Below, piece by piece: positions 16,183-24,853 of a stretch of 64,000 nt of DNA (position 1 is its first letter; each line of letters begins with the position of its first letter). Both the position numbers and the translations under genes were made by a program. Origin of the DNA: Loktanella fryxellensis (GTDB lineage Bacteria; Pseudomonadota; Alphaproteobacteria; Rhodobacterales; Rhodobacteraceae); assembly GCF_900110065.1 (NCBI RefSeq), contig NZ_FOCI01000003.1:124001-188000 (forward strand), given 5' to 3'. The notes below the pieces were generated by a model. That model made no database searches. It saw only the letters and a program-made list of their open reading frames with translations, and was not told the DNA's origin.

Positions 16183-17001
16183 ATGGAATCGGATGCGACA
16201 TACTGGGCCGACGTGGCACTGCTCGACTGGCAGGTGGCGCTGGGGGCCGACGAGGCGATCGGCGACGTGCCGGTGGACCGCTATGCCCTGGACCCGGTGC
16301 CGCCGAAGGTGGCAGCACCGGTGGTGACGGCCGTGCCGGACGCCGGCCAGCGGCGTCCGCCGCCGCCCATTCCCGCGGCCGCTGATTTCGACGCACCCGC
16401 GCTGGCGGCGGAGGCGGCTGCGGCGGCTGGCGATCTGGCGGCCCTGCGGGCGGCGCAGGAAGGTTTCGGGTTGTGTACGCTGAAGCGCGGTGCGCGGTCC
16501 TATGTCGGCGCGGAGGGCGATTCGCGGGCGCGGGTGATGATCGTCGGCGACGCGCCAGGCCGTGCCGAAGATCAGGCGGGGCGTCCCTTCGTGGGCCCGC
16601 ACGGGGTGCTGCTGGACCGGATGCTGGCGGCCATCGGTTTGGACAGGACTGCCGCCGACCCCGCGCGGGCGGTGCACGTGATGCACGTGTTGCCATGGCG
16701 GACGGCGGCGGCGGGCGGGGCCGGGGCCGCCCTGCCGGAGCCTGCCGATCTGGCGATGATGACGCCGTTCCTGCTGCGGCATATCGCGCTGGTGCAGCCC
16801 GACGTTGTGGTCTGCATGGGCAACGCGCCCTGTCAGGCGCTGCTGGGGCGGTCCGGCGTCAGCCGGATGCGCGGGCAGTGGGACACGGTCCTCGGGCGGC
16901 CGCTGCTGCCGATGTATCCGCCCCAGATGCTGCTGGGTCACCCTGCGGCCAAGCGCGCGGCCTGGACGGATCTGCTCGCGCTGAAGGCGCGGCTGCGCTG
17001 A
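16183..17001 (+). CDS. Uracil-DNA glycosylase, family 4-like without Fe-S cysteines
   Basis: Removes uracil from DNA to start base excision repair. I start at ATG 16183 (272 aa); the frame is open further upstream but lacks similarity. Motif A is GDAPGRAEDQAGRPFVG (residues 122-138) and motif B is LLGHPAAKR near the C-terminus, both family 4-like. Family 4 enzymes hold a 4Fe-4S cluster with four cysteines. Here the first pair is reduced to a lone C98, and the second pair positions read VLPWRTA and AMMTPFL, so no cluster can form. An alphaproteobacterial UDG class lacking the cluster is known. Residues 30-70 are a Pro/Ala-rich linker. Confidence 0.88.
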   Translation: MESDATYWADVALLDWQVALGADEAIGDVPVDRYALDPVPPKVAAPVVTAVPDAGQRRPPPPIPAAADFDAPALAAEAAAAAGDLAALRAAQEGFGLCTLKRGARSYVGAEGDSRARVMIVGDAPGRAEDQAGRPFVGPHGVLLDRMLAAIGLDRTAADPARAVHVMHVLPWRTAAAGGAGAALPEPADLAMMTPFLLRHIALVQPDVVVCMGNAPCQALLGRSGVSRMRGQWDTVLGRPLLPMYPPQMLLGHPAAKRAAWTDLLALKARLR

Positions 17002-17003
17002 AC

Positions 17004-17042
17004 GCCCCATCGGGCGCGGCTGCTGGCCGCGCCCGATGGGGC
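17004..17042. terminator. 17-bp perfect stem-loop between convergent genes
   Basis: GCCCCATCGGGCGCGGC (17004-17020) and its exact complement at 17026-17042 flank the loop TGCTG. It starts 3 bases after the glycosylase stop and ends 9 bases before the MORN gene stop, so it can end transcription from both sides. No T-run is present. Confidence 0.65.
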
Positions 17043-17050
17043 TGGGGGCT

Positions 17051-18649
17051 TCAGTCGGTGCCAGCGGGCACGGGTGCGGGCGCCGCATCCGGCGCATCAT
17101 CCGCGACCGCGTCCGGCGCCGTCGCTGCCGTGGGCGCCGGGTCTGCGACCGGGGCCGCCGGGTCGGGGGCCGCGCCGGATGCGGCTGGCGTCGTGACCTG
17201 CGCAGGTGCCGCGGGTGCGGGCGATGCGGCGGCGGCAGGTGGAACTGCGACGGGTGCGGGGGTCAGCAGCGCGCCGTCGGCCCATGTGCCCGTGCTCGCC
17301 TCGCCGGTGGCATAGCGCATCGTGCCGGGACCTTCGCGGCGGCCCGCGACGAAGGTGCCCTCGTAGATGTCGCCGTTGGCATAGGTCGCGGTGCCGGTGC
17401 CGGAGATTTCGCCCATCTCCCAGTCGCCGGTATAGGTGAAGCCGTCGGGCAGGGTGATCGTGCCGATGCCGTGCCGCTGACCGTTCACGAAGTCGCCGGT
17501 ATAGACGGTGCCGTCCGCATAGGTCGCGGTGCCGGTCCCGTCGCGCGCACCATCCGACCAGCCGCCCGTATAGGTGTAGCCATCGGGATAGGTCATCGTG
17601 CCCTGACCCTGATTGCGGGCATCGACGAAGTCGCCCTCATAGACGGTGCCGTTGGCATAGCGGGCGACGCCGCGCCCGGAAATCACGCCGTCGACCCATG
17701 CCCCATCATAGCTGGAGCCGTCGGGATAGACGATGCGCCCCGTCCCGTTGGCAAGGTCCGCGTTGAACTGGCCGGTGTATATCGCACCGTCCGGATAGGT
17801 GACCTCGCCGGTGCCGTCGATCTGGCCGTCCACCCACGTGCCCGTATAGCGGTAGCCATCGGTGCCGGTGAAGATGCCGGTGCCGTTGCGCTGGTCGGCG
17901 ATGTACTCGCCTTCGTAGACGTCGCCGTTGGCATAGGTGACCTTGCCGGTCCCCTCGCGCTTGCCCGCCTTCAGCGCGCCCATGTAGATGTCGCCGTTGG
18001 GTTGCGTCAGGGTGCCTTGCCCCTCGATCTGGCCCGCGACCCAGGTACCATCGTAGATCAAGCCGTCCGGCATGGTCAGTGTGCCGGTGCCGTCGCGTTC
18101 GCCCGCCTCCAGCACACCCTCGTAGATCGCGCCGTCGGGGTAGGTCACGCGGCCCATGCCTTCCTTGACGCCGTTGATCCACGGGCCGGTGTATTCATAG
18201 CCGTCCGCACCGCGCATGGTGCCGGTGCCGTGGTGCATGGCGTTGCGGAACTCGCCCTCATAGGTCACGCCGTTGGCATAGGCGGCGGTGCCGCGCCCGG
18301 TGATCTCTCCTGCCAGCCAGTCACCCTCGTAGGTGCCGCCGTCGGCGAAGGTGATCCTGCCGGTGCCGTCCGGCTTGCCTGCGGCAAATGTGCCCACATA
18401 GACGGATCCGTTCGGAAAGGTCGCGGTGCCTTGGCCGCTGATCTCTCCGTTCACCCAGTTGCCGGTGTAGGTATAACCGTTGGGCAGGGTGTAGGTACCC
18501 TGACCGTGCTGGCGCCCGTTCAGGAACGCCCCTTCATAGACGCCGCCATCCTCGTACTGCTTGGTCTGCACGTCCTGCGCCAGCAGGGGCAGGGGCTGGG
18601 TGCCGACGAGTGCGAAGGCCAGAAGTGCCGCCGGGATGGTGCGCGTCAT
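17051..18649 (-). CDS. Secreted MORN-repeat protein (18 repeats)
   Basis: A 532-aa protein with a signal peptide (residues 1-24, ending LLA-Q) and 18 contiguous MORN repeats of exactly 23 residues at about 38-451, each like YEGxFxxGxxxGxGTxTYPDGxx, then a partial 19th (STGTWADG). The last 75 residues are an Ala/Pro/Asp-rich low-complexity tail. MORN arrays form flat beta-meanders that bind other proteins or lipids. Tryptophan- and phenylalanine-type repeats alternate, with a phase slip at repeats 9-10. Monocistronic, divergent from nadE, with no partner gene to suggest a target. Confidence 0.92.
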   Translation of the reverse strand: MTRTIPAALLAFALVGTQPLPLLAQDVQTKQYEDGGVYEGAFLNGRQHGQGTYTLPNGYTYTGNWVNGEISGQGTATFPNGSVYVGTFAAGKPDGTGRITFADGGTYEGDWLAGEITGRGTAAYANGVTYEGEFRNAMHHGTGTMRGADGYEYTGPWINGVKEGMGRVTYPDGAIYEGVLEAGERDGTGTLTMPDGLIYDGTWVAGQIEGQGTLTQPNGDIYMGALKAGKREGTGKVTYANGDVYEGEYIADQRNGTGIFTGTDGYRYTGTWVDGQIDGTGEVTYPDGAIYTGQFNADLANGTGRIVYPDGSSYDGAWVDGVISGRGVARYANGTVYEGDFVDARNQGQGTMTYPDGYTYTGGWSDGARDGTGTATYADGTVYTGDFVNGQRHGIGTITLPDGFTYTGDWEMGEISGTGTATYANGDIYEGTFVAGRREGPGTMRYATGEASTGTWADGALLTPAPVAVPPAAAASPAPAAPAQVTTPAASGAAPDPAAPVADPAPTAATAPDAVADDAPDAAPAPVPAGTD

Positions 18650-18786
18650 GGGGGTGATCCTGTCCAGTGCCGTTGGTCAGGGTGGTAAAGCCATCGCGGG
18701 CCCCTGACAACGGGGCCGCGGGCGTGGCAGCGGGTTTCCCTCGGCCCCGGATCTGTTATCTGCGTCACAAACCGGAGAGGTGGCCC

Positions 18787-20445
18787 ATGTCCGACCGTTA
18801 CCGCATCACGCTGGCGCAACTGAACCCCACGGTGGGCGATCTGGCGGGCAATGCAGCACAGGCGCTGGACGCGTGGCGGCAGGGGCGGGATGCGGGCGCG
18901 CAGATGGTCGCCCTGCCAGAGATGTTCGTGACCGGCTACCAGACGCAGGATCTGGTGCGGCGGGCGGCCTTCGTCGCGCATGCGGAACGCACGATCGCAG
19001 GCCTGGCCGCCGACTGCGCGGACGGACCCGTGCTGGTGATCGGCGGGCCTGCGCTGGTGGGCGGGGTGCTGCACAACAGCTACTACATGCTGAAGGACGG
19101 CGCGATCGCGGGGCGGGCCGACAAGGTGTGCCTGCCCAACTACAACGTCTTCGACGAGGTGCGGCTGTTCGCACCGGGACAGATCCACGGCCCCTTCGGC
19201 ACCACCGGCCCGCGCATCGGTACGCCGATCTGCGAGGATGCCTGGTATCCGGACGTGGCCGAGGCGCAGGTCGAAAGCGGGGCCGAGGTGCTGCTGGTGC
19301 CCAACGGCAGCCCCTATCACCGCGACAAGTTCGAGGTGCGCCTGCAGACCATGATCGCCCGCGTGGTCGAGAACCGCGTGCCGCTGATCTATCTGAACAT
19401 GGTCGGCGGTCAGGACGACCAGATGTTCGACGGCGGGTCCTTCGTGCTGAACCCCGGCGGTGCCTTGGCGCTGCAGATGCCGGTGATGGAGGCTGCGGTG
19501 GCGCACCTCGATCTGGTGCGCGACGCAGGCGGCTGGCGGGCGGAGGAGGGGGCACGCGCTGCGCGCCCCGACAGTCTGGAGCAGGACTACCGCGCGATGG
19601 TCGAATCCCTGCGCGACTATTGCCGCAAGACGGGCTTCAAAAAGGTGCTTCTGGGCCTATCGGGCGGCATCGACAGCGCCATCGTCGCGGTGATCGCCGC
19701 CGATGCGCTGGGGCCCGAAAACGTGCGCTGCGTCATGCTGCCCAGCCGCTATACCTCGCAAGGCTCGCTCGACGATGCGCAGGGTGTGGTCGACGCGCTG
19801 GGTTGTGCGTTCGACACGGTGGCGATCTCGGGTCCGGTGGATGCGGTGGGCGATGCGCTGTCGGCCCTGTTCACGGGCCGCTCCCCCGACCTGACAGAGG
19901 AAAACATCCAGAGCCGGATGCGCGGACTGCTGCTGATGGCGCAGTCCAACAAGTTCGGCGAGATGCTGTTGACCACCGGCAACAAATCCGAGGTCGCGGT
20001 CGGCTATGCCACGATCTATGGCGACATGGCGGGCGGCTACAACCCGATCAAGGATCTGTACAAGACGCGGGTGTTCGACATCTGCCGCTGGCGCAATGCA
20101 CAGCACCGCCCGTGGATGAAGGCCCCCGCCGGCACGGTGATCCCCGTGGCGATCATCGACAAGCCGCCCAGCGCGGAATTGCGCCCCGACCAGCGCGACG
20201 ACGACAGCCTGCCGCCTTACGACATCCTTGACGGCATCCTGACGCTGCTTGTGGACGAGGAGGCGAGCGTCGCCGACTGCGTGGCGGCGGGTTATGACCG
20301 CGACACGGTCATCAAGGTCGAGCATCTGGTCTATATCAGCGAATACAAGCGGTTCCAGGCGGCCCCCGGCACGCGCCTGTCGGCCCGCGCGTTCTGGCTG
20401 GACCGCCGGTATCCCATTGCGAACCGCTGGCGCGACCGCGCTTAG
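18787..20445 (+). CDS. nadE: Glutamine-dependent NAD+ synthetase NadE
   Basis: Last step of NAD synthesis: amidation of deamido-NAD using glutamine. The 552-aa protein has two domains. The N-terminal nitrilase-type glutaminase contains ALPEMFVTGYQ (Glu), and the nucleophile in PICEDAWYPD (Cys). The C-terminal synthetase contains the ATP loop LGLSGGIDSAIVA and TTGNKSEVAVGYATIYGD. I start at ATG 18787 (MSDRYRITLAQLNPTVGDL), which has GGAGAGG upstream and matches the family; the frame extends 40 codons further without similarity. Confidence 0.95.
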   Translation: MSDRYRITLAQLNPTVGDLAGNAAQALDAWRQGRDAGAQMVALPEMFVTGYQTQDLVRRAAFVAHAERTIAGLAADCADGPVLVIGGPALVGGVLHNSYYMLKDGAIAGRADKVCLPNYNVFDEVRLFAPGQIHGPFGTTGPRIGTPICEDAWYPDVAEAQVESGAEVLLVPNGSPYHRDKFEVRLQTMIARVVENRVPLIYLNMVGGQDDQMFDGGSFVLNPGGALALQMPVMEAAVAHLDLVRDAGGWRAEEGARAARPDSLEQDYRAMVESLRDYCRKTGFKKVLLGLSGGIDSAIVAVIAADALGPENVRCVMLPSRYTSQGSLDDAQGVVDALGCAFDTVAISGPVDAVGDALSALFTGRSPDLTEENIQSRMRGLLLMAQSNKFGEMLLTTGNKSEVAVGYATIYGDMAGGYNPIKDLYKTRVFDICRWRNAQHRPWMKAPAGTVIPVAIIDKPPSAELRPDQRDDDSLPPYDILDGILTLLVDEEASVADCVAAGYDRDTVIKVEHLVYISEYKRFQAAPGTRLSARAFWLDRRYPIANRWRDRA

Positions 20446-20642
20446 GGCGCGGCACGCGGGCGGACAGGGGCAACCGACGCGGCCTTGCGAAAGCCGCCCA
20501 AGGGGCGCCGCCATGTCGGCGGATTGGTGCAGCGACGGTGCGATGCCCCCCTGCGGCGGGCGGTCACTGCGTTATCTGAGTGTCATCGCCGTGATCGCAG
20601 CGGTGCCGATCACCGGTACCCTGACGCGGCAGAGGATGCACC

Positions 20643-21347
20643 ATGAAACTGATGACACTCACCACCGCCTCGCTGATCGCGCTGACTGCGGCCCTGCCTG
20701 CATTGGCACAGACGACCACCGCCAAGGCGGGCACCGAACTGACCGTGCGCGGCGAGCCGAGCCCTTTTGGCAGCGTGATGGGCGTGCTGGCCGTCGATCA
20801 GGAGGTCACCATCGAAGGCTGCCTCGAAGACGTGAGCTGGTGCCAGATCTCGTCCGGCGAGATGACGGGCTGGGCATCGGGTCAGTACCTCTATGTCTCG
20901 GAAGGTGCCGATGCGGTCACGCTGATCGACATGGCTGGCAACCCCGAGGCACTGACGATCATCACCCAGACGCCCGCCGAGGGCACGGTTGCCGATGACA
21001 CCGTGACGCAGGGCGACCAGAACGCCGCCGCCCTGACCACCGGCACGCTGGGAGCCCTGACCGCAGTGGCACTGGGCGGCCCAGTGGGCGCCATCGTCGC
21101 CGCCGGTGTCGCTGGCACCGCCGTGGGTGCCGCCGCCGTCGAGCCGACCGAGGAGACGCTGACCTTCGTCACCACCAACCCGGTCGAGACGGTCTATCTG
21201 GACGGCGAAGTCGTCGTCGGTGCCGTCGTGCCCGCCGAAGTGACCACCTATGAGGTGCCGCAGGCCGAGTACCGTTACCTGAACGTCAACGGCCTGCCGG
21301 TGCTGGTCAATGCGGCCGACAGCACGATCGTGCGCGTGATCCGCTGA
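20643..21347 (+). CDS. Secreted SH3-like and DUF1236-type protein
   Basis: A 234-aa protein with a signal peptide (residues 1-22, ending ALA-Q). Residues about 28-85 form a bacterial SH3 (SH3b-like) domain with TELTVRGEPSPFGSVMGVL and CQISSGEMTGWASGQYLYV. A glycine/alanine-rich hydrophobic segment near residues 130-160 follows. The C-terminal 60 residues (VYLDGEVVVGAVVP to VIR) match the DUF1236 pattern. A cell-wall or periplasmic role is likely. The 197-base gap upstream shows nothing that I recognise. Confidence 0.8.
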   Translation: MKLMTLTTASLIALTAALPALAQTTTAKAGTELTVRGEPSPFGSVMGVLAVDQEVTIEGCLEDVSWCQISSGEMTGWASGQYLYVSEGADAVTLIDMAGNPEALTIITQTPAEGTVADDTVTQGDQNAAALTTGTLGALTAVALGGPVGAIVAAGVAGTAVGAAAVEPTEETLTFVTTNPVETVYLDGEVVVGAVVPAEVTTYEVPQAEYRYLNVNGLPVLVNAADSTIVRVIR

Positions 21348-21356
21348 CGCGGACCC

Positions 21357-21387
21357 GGCCCGGTCCCCTATGCGCGGGGGCCGGGCC
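21357..21387 (+). terminator. Stem-loop after the SH3/DUF1236 gene
   Basis: GGCCCGGTCCCC pairs with GGGGGCCGGGCC across the loop TATGCGC: a 12-bp stem with one G-U pair, starting 10 bases after the stop codon. ACCTTCCC follows without a T-run. Confidence 0.5.
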
Positions 21388-21440
21388 ACCTTCCCAAGAC
21401 CGGGTGACAGCGGGCACGGACATCGCCATGATGCGGCATC

Positions 21441-21902
21441 ATGTCCATGCACGCACCGGATCCCGATCCCTCTGCCGTCGCGCGGTTCGCGGCGACAATC
21501 GCCGACCCGGTGCGGCGGGCGGATGCGGCGATGCTGGACACGCTGTTCCGCGCCGTGACCGGGGCCGCGCCGCTGCTGTGGGCGGGCGACATGATCGGCT
21601 ATGGCCACTACGACTACACCTATCGCAGCGGCAAGCCGGGGCGCTGGTTCGCCACCGGCTTTGCCCCGCGCAAGGCGCAGCAGGTCCTCTATGTCATGCC
21701 GGGCGCGACGGACATGCGCCCAATCCTTGCCGATCTGGGCAAGTGGAAGGCGGGCAAGGCCTGCATCCATATCACGCGGCTGACGCAGGTGGACATCGAC
21801 GTGCTGGCGACGCTGATCCGGGCCGGTCTGCGGGATCTGGCCACGATGTGGCCCGTCAGTGGCTTCGCAGGGCTTGGTGCGGATCGGGACTTGACCCCGT
21901 GA
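21441..21902 (+). CDS. DUF1801-type protein
   Basis: A 153-aa protein of the DUF1801 (YdhG-like) superfamily. It has the usual central block LLWAGDMIGYGHYDYTYRSG and the later FAPRKAQQVLYVMPG and GKACIHITRLTQVD. These small cytoplasmic proteins have a TBP-like fold and no assigned biochemistry. It starts at ATG 21441 (MSMHAPDPDP); an internal Met two codons later is an equal alternative. It lies 54 bases before the MFS gene, in the same direction. Confidence 0.8.
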   Translation: MSMHAPDPDPSAVARFAATIADPVRRADAAMLDTLFRAVTGAAPLLWAGDMIGYGHYDYTYRSGKPGRWFATGFAPRKAQQVLYVMPGATDMRPILADLGKWKAGKACIHITRLTQVDIDVLATLIRAGLRDLATMWPVSGFAGLGADRDLTP

Positions 21903-21956
21903 CGCGCCGGTAACACACCCTAGGTCACGGCAAAGCCCGCATCAGGATACCATGAC

Positions 21957-23420
21957 ATGAACCGCACCGACACCGACGCGCCCCTTGCAGGGCGCTGGAT
22001 CGCCATGGCCGCCCTGCTGGTCGCCGGGTTCATAAACCTGATCGACGTGACCATCGTGAACGTGGCGATCCCGTCGCTGCAACAGGCGTTCGGCGCGACC
22101 GACAGCCAGATCGAATGGGTCGTGGCCATCTACATCCTGACCTTCGCGCTGTTCCTGCTGCCGATGGGGCGGCTGGGCGATGTGGTGGGGCGGCGGCGCA
22201 TGTTCATCGCGGGTGTGACGGTATTCACCATCGGCTCGGCCCTGTGTGGCCTTGCACCGTCGATCTGGGGACTGGTCGCCGCGCGCGTGGTGCAGGGCAT
22301 CGGCGGCGCGATGATGACGCCGCAGACGCTGGCCATCGTGCCGGCCCTGTTCGCGCCCAAGGAACGCGGTCTGGCCTTTGCCCTGTTCGGCCTGTCGGCG
22401 GGGCTGGCAAGCGTCACCGGTCCGATCCTGGGTGGTGTGCTGATCGGGGCGGATCTGTGGGGTCTGGACTGGCGGCCGATCTTTCTGGTGAACATCCCCG
22501 TGGGCGTGGTCGCGGTGATCGGCGCCATGCGCTATGTGCCGCGCCTGCCGGCAAAGCCGGGTCTGGCGATCGACGGCGTGGGCATCACGCTGGCCGCCGC
22601 TGCGACGCTGCTGGTGATGTTCCCGCTGATCGAGGGGCGTCAGGTCGGCTGGCCTTTCTGGATTTGGGCGATGATGGCCTGCGCGTTGCCGATGCTGGCG
22701 GCCTTCGTCTGGTGGCAACGGCGGCAGGCAGCGCTGGGGCGTGCGCAACTGCTGCCGGTGGCGCTGTTCCGCAACCGCAATTTCGTCGTGGGCACGGGCA
22801 TCGTGATGCTGCTGTTCGCTGGCATTCCGGGGTTCTTCCTCGTGCTCGCGATCCTTCTGCAGGTGGGCAATGGGTTCACGCCGTTGCAGTCGGGGCTGAC
22901 GACGGTGCCGTTCAGTATCGGCGTGCTGACCGCGTCGCTGGCGGCGGGCCGGATGGGCAACCGCTGGCTGCGCCCGCGCATCAGCACCGGCGGGCTGCTG
23001 CTGGCTGTCTGCATGATCCTGCTGCCCTTCGTCACCCCGCAGGCGGCGGGCGAGATCAGCCGGAGTGCCTTCATGCTGCCGCTGTTCCTGGGTGGGCTGG
23101 GGCTGGGCACCGCAATCTCACCGCTGTTCAACACGGTGCTGGGGCAGGTGAAGGACGCGGATACCGGGTCCGCGTCGGGGGCGTTGCAGTCGTTCCAGCA
23201 ATTGGGCGGCGCGCTGGGACTGGCGGTCATGGGACAGCTGTTCTTTGCTCATTTGGCCGCAGGATTGCAGGCGGGCGGCGATCCCGTGTCGGTCTATTCG
23301 GACGGGTTGCGCATGGCGCTGTGGTTCTCGACCGCGTCGTTCCTGCTGCTCGCCGCTGCCGTGTGGCGGCTGCCGGCACCGCAACGGGCCGCAAAACTGG
23401 ACAAGTCGCCGCCTGCGTGA
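21957..23420 (+). CDS. MFS drug exporter, DHA2 (14-TM, EmrB/QacA) family
   Basis: A 487-aa proton-antiport exporter with about 14 hydrophobic helices. Helix 1 holds the signature VAGFINLIDVTIVNVAIPSL, including the conserved acidic residue. The loop motif A is GRLGDVVGRRRMF, and motif C-like GLASVTGPILGGVL lies in helix 5. The class commonly exports multiple drugs or detergents. Substrate cannot be inferred, and no linked TetR/MarR regulator or membrane fusion protein is present. GltX follows 33 bases later, but a functional link is not implied. Confidence 0.9.
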   Translation: MNRTDTDAPLAGRWIAMAALLVAGFINLIDVTIVNVAIPSLQQAFGATDSQIEWVVAIYILTFALFLLPMGRLGDVVGRRRMFIAGVTVFTIGSALCGLAPSIWGLVAARVVQGIGGAMMTPQTLAIVPALFAPKERGLAFALFGLSAGLASVTGPILGGVLIGADLWGLDWRPIFLVNIPVGVVAVIGAMRYVPRLPAKPGLAIDGVGITLAAAATLLVMFPLIEGRQVGWPFWIWAMMACALPMLAAFVWWQRRQAALGRAQLLPVALFRNRNFVVGTGIVMLLFAGIPGFFLVLAILLQVGNGFTPLQSGLTTVPFSIGVLTASLAAGRMGNRWLRPRISTGGLLLAVCMILLPFVTPQAAGEISRSAFMLPLFLGGLGLGTAISPLFNTVLGQVKDADTGSASGALQSFQQLGGALGLAVMGQLFFAHLAAGLQAGGDPVSVYSDGLRMALWFSTASFLLLAAAVWRLPAPQRAAKLDKSPPA

Positions 23421-23453
23421 CACAGGATCGGGCAATCACAAGGGATGCCGCAC

Positions 23454-24785
23454 ATGACCACGATCACCCGTTTCGCCCCGTCGCCGACCGGCTGGATGCA
23501 TATCGGCAACCTGCGCGCCGCGCTGTTCAACCATGCCATTGCGCGCCAGAACGGCGGCACCTTCATCCTGCGGATCGACGACACGGATCAGGAACGGAGC
23601 AAGCCGGAATACGAGGACGGCATCCGCGACGTGCTGACCTGGCTCGGCATCACCTGGGACGACATGCGCAAGCAGTCCGACCGGATGGAGCGGTATGAGC
23701 AAGCCCGCCAGCAACTGCTGGACGCGGGCCGCATCTACGAGTGCTTCGAGACGCCGGTGGAGTTGGACCTGAAGCGCAAGAAACAGCTGAACATGGGCAA
23801 GCCGCCGGTCTATGACCGCGCCGCCCTGCAGCTGACCGACGCGCAAAAGCAGGCGTACCGCGACGAGGGACGCAAGTCCCACTGGCGCTTCCTGCTGGAT
23901 CTTGAGCGGGTCGAATGGGACGACGGCATCATGGGGCCGATCAGCATCGATTGCGGCTCTGTCAGCGACCCGGTCATCGTGAAGGAAACGGGGCAGGTCC
24001 TTTATACCTTTGCGTCGCCGGTCGATGACGTGGACATGGGGATCACCGACATCGTGCGCGGGTCCGATCACGTGACCAACACCGCGACGCAGATCCAGAT
24101 GATGCGCGCATTGGGCGGGACCGTGCCGCGCTTTGCCCACCACAGCCTGCTGACCGGCCCGCAGGGCGAGGCGCTGTCAAAGCGCCTTGGTACGCTGGCG
24201 CTGCGCGATCTGCGCGAACAGGGAATCGCACCGGAGGCGGTGCTGAGCCTGATGGCGCGGCTGGGGTCGTCGCAGCCCGTCGTGCTGGTCGACGGCATCG
24301 CGGACGTGATCGCGGGCTTCGACATCGGCACCTTCGGATCGGCACCGACCAAGTTCGACGTGGAGGATCTGCGCCCCCTGACCGCGCGGCATCTGGCGCG
24401 GTTGGAGGCGGATGCGGACGCCGTCGCACCGACGCTGGATGCGGCTGGAGTGCCCGCCGAGCTGCGCGCCCCGTTCTGGGCCGCGGTGCGCGATAACATT
24501 GCGACGCTGGACGATGTCGCGCCGTGGTGGGCGATGTTCCGCGATGGCGGTACGGCGGTCGTGGCGGACGAGGACCGGGATTTCGTGACACAGGCCTTCG
24601 GCCTGCTGGGCGACGCACCCTATACGGACGCGACGTGGTCCGAGTGGACGGGTGCGGTCAAGGACGCGACGGGCCGCAAGGGCAAGGGTCTGTTCATGCC
24701 GCTGCGGCTGGCCGTGACCGGGCAGGCGAGCGGGCCGGAGATGGCGCAGGTCATGCCGCTGCTGCAGCGCAAACCGACGCTGTAA
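23454..24785 (+). CDS. gltX: Glutamate-tRNA ligase GltX (short alphaproteobacterial form)
   Basis: Charges tRNA with glutamate. It is 443 aa from ATG 23454 (MTTITRFAPSPTGWMHIGN); the ATG at 23445 is too close to the AAGGG site. The class I HIGH motif is HIGN within PSPTGWMHIGN. The KMSKS counterpart is EALSKRLGTLALR, the degenerate LSKRL form usual in the second GluRS of alphaproteobacteria. Many alphaproteobacteria carry two gltX genes and this one fits the GltX2 type, so a second copy is expected elsewhere (inference). Confidence 0.93.
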   Translation: MTTITRFAPSPTGWMHIGNLRAALFNHAIARQNGGTFILRIDDTDQERSKPEYEDGIRDVLTWLGITWDDMRKQSDRMERYEQARQQLLDAGRIYECFETPVELDLKRKKQLNMGKPPVYDRAALQLTDAQKQAYRDEGRKSHWRFLLDLERVEWDDGIMGPISIDCGSVSDPVIVKETGQVLYTFASPVDDVDMGITDIVRGSDHVTNTATQIQMMRALGGTVPRFAHHSLLTGPQGEALSKRLGTLALRDLREQGIAPEAVLSLMARLGSSQPVVLVDGIADVIAGFDIGTFGSAPTKFDVEDLRPLTARHLARLEADADAVAPTLDAAGVPAELRAPFWAAVRDNIATLDDVAPWWAMFRDGGTAVVADEDRDFVTQAFGLLGDAPYTDATWSEWTGAVKDATGRKGKGLFMPLRLAVTGQASGPEMAQVMPLLQRKPTL

Positions 24786-24810
24786 GGCTTGGACTGGGCG
24801 GACATTGATG

Positions 24811-24842
24811 GCGCGGCAGGGGACACCTGCCGCGCTATTTTC
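24811..24842 (+). terminator. Rho-independent terminator of gltX
   Basis: GCGCGGCAGG-GGACA-CCTGCCGCGC forms a perfect 10-bp stem followed by TATTTTC, 25 bases after the gltX stop and just before the convergent permease stop. This is the most canonical terminator in the window. Confidence 0.85.
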
Positions 24843-24853
24843 ACGTGCCGCCG

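Noticed and set aside
17051-18649. 69-base periodic repeats considered as CRISPR or satellite DNA
   Set aside because: The period keeps one open frame, spacers are absent and the translation is a regular MORN array.
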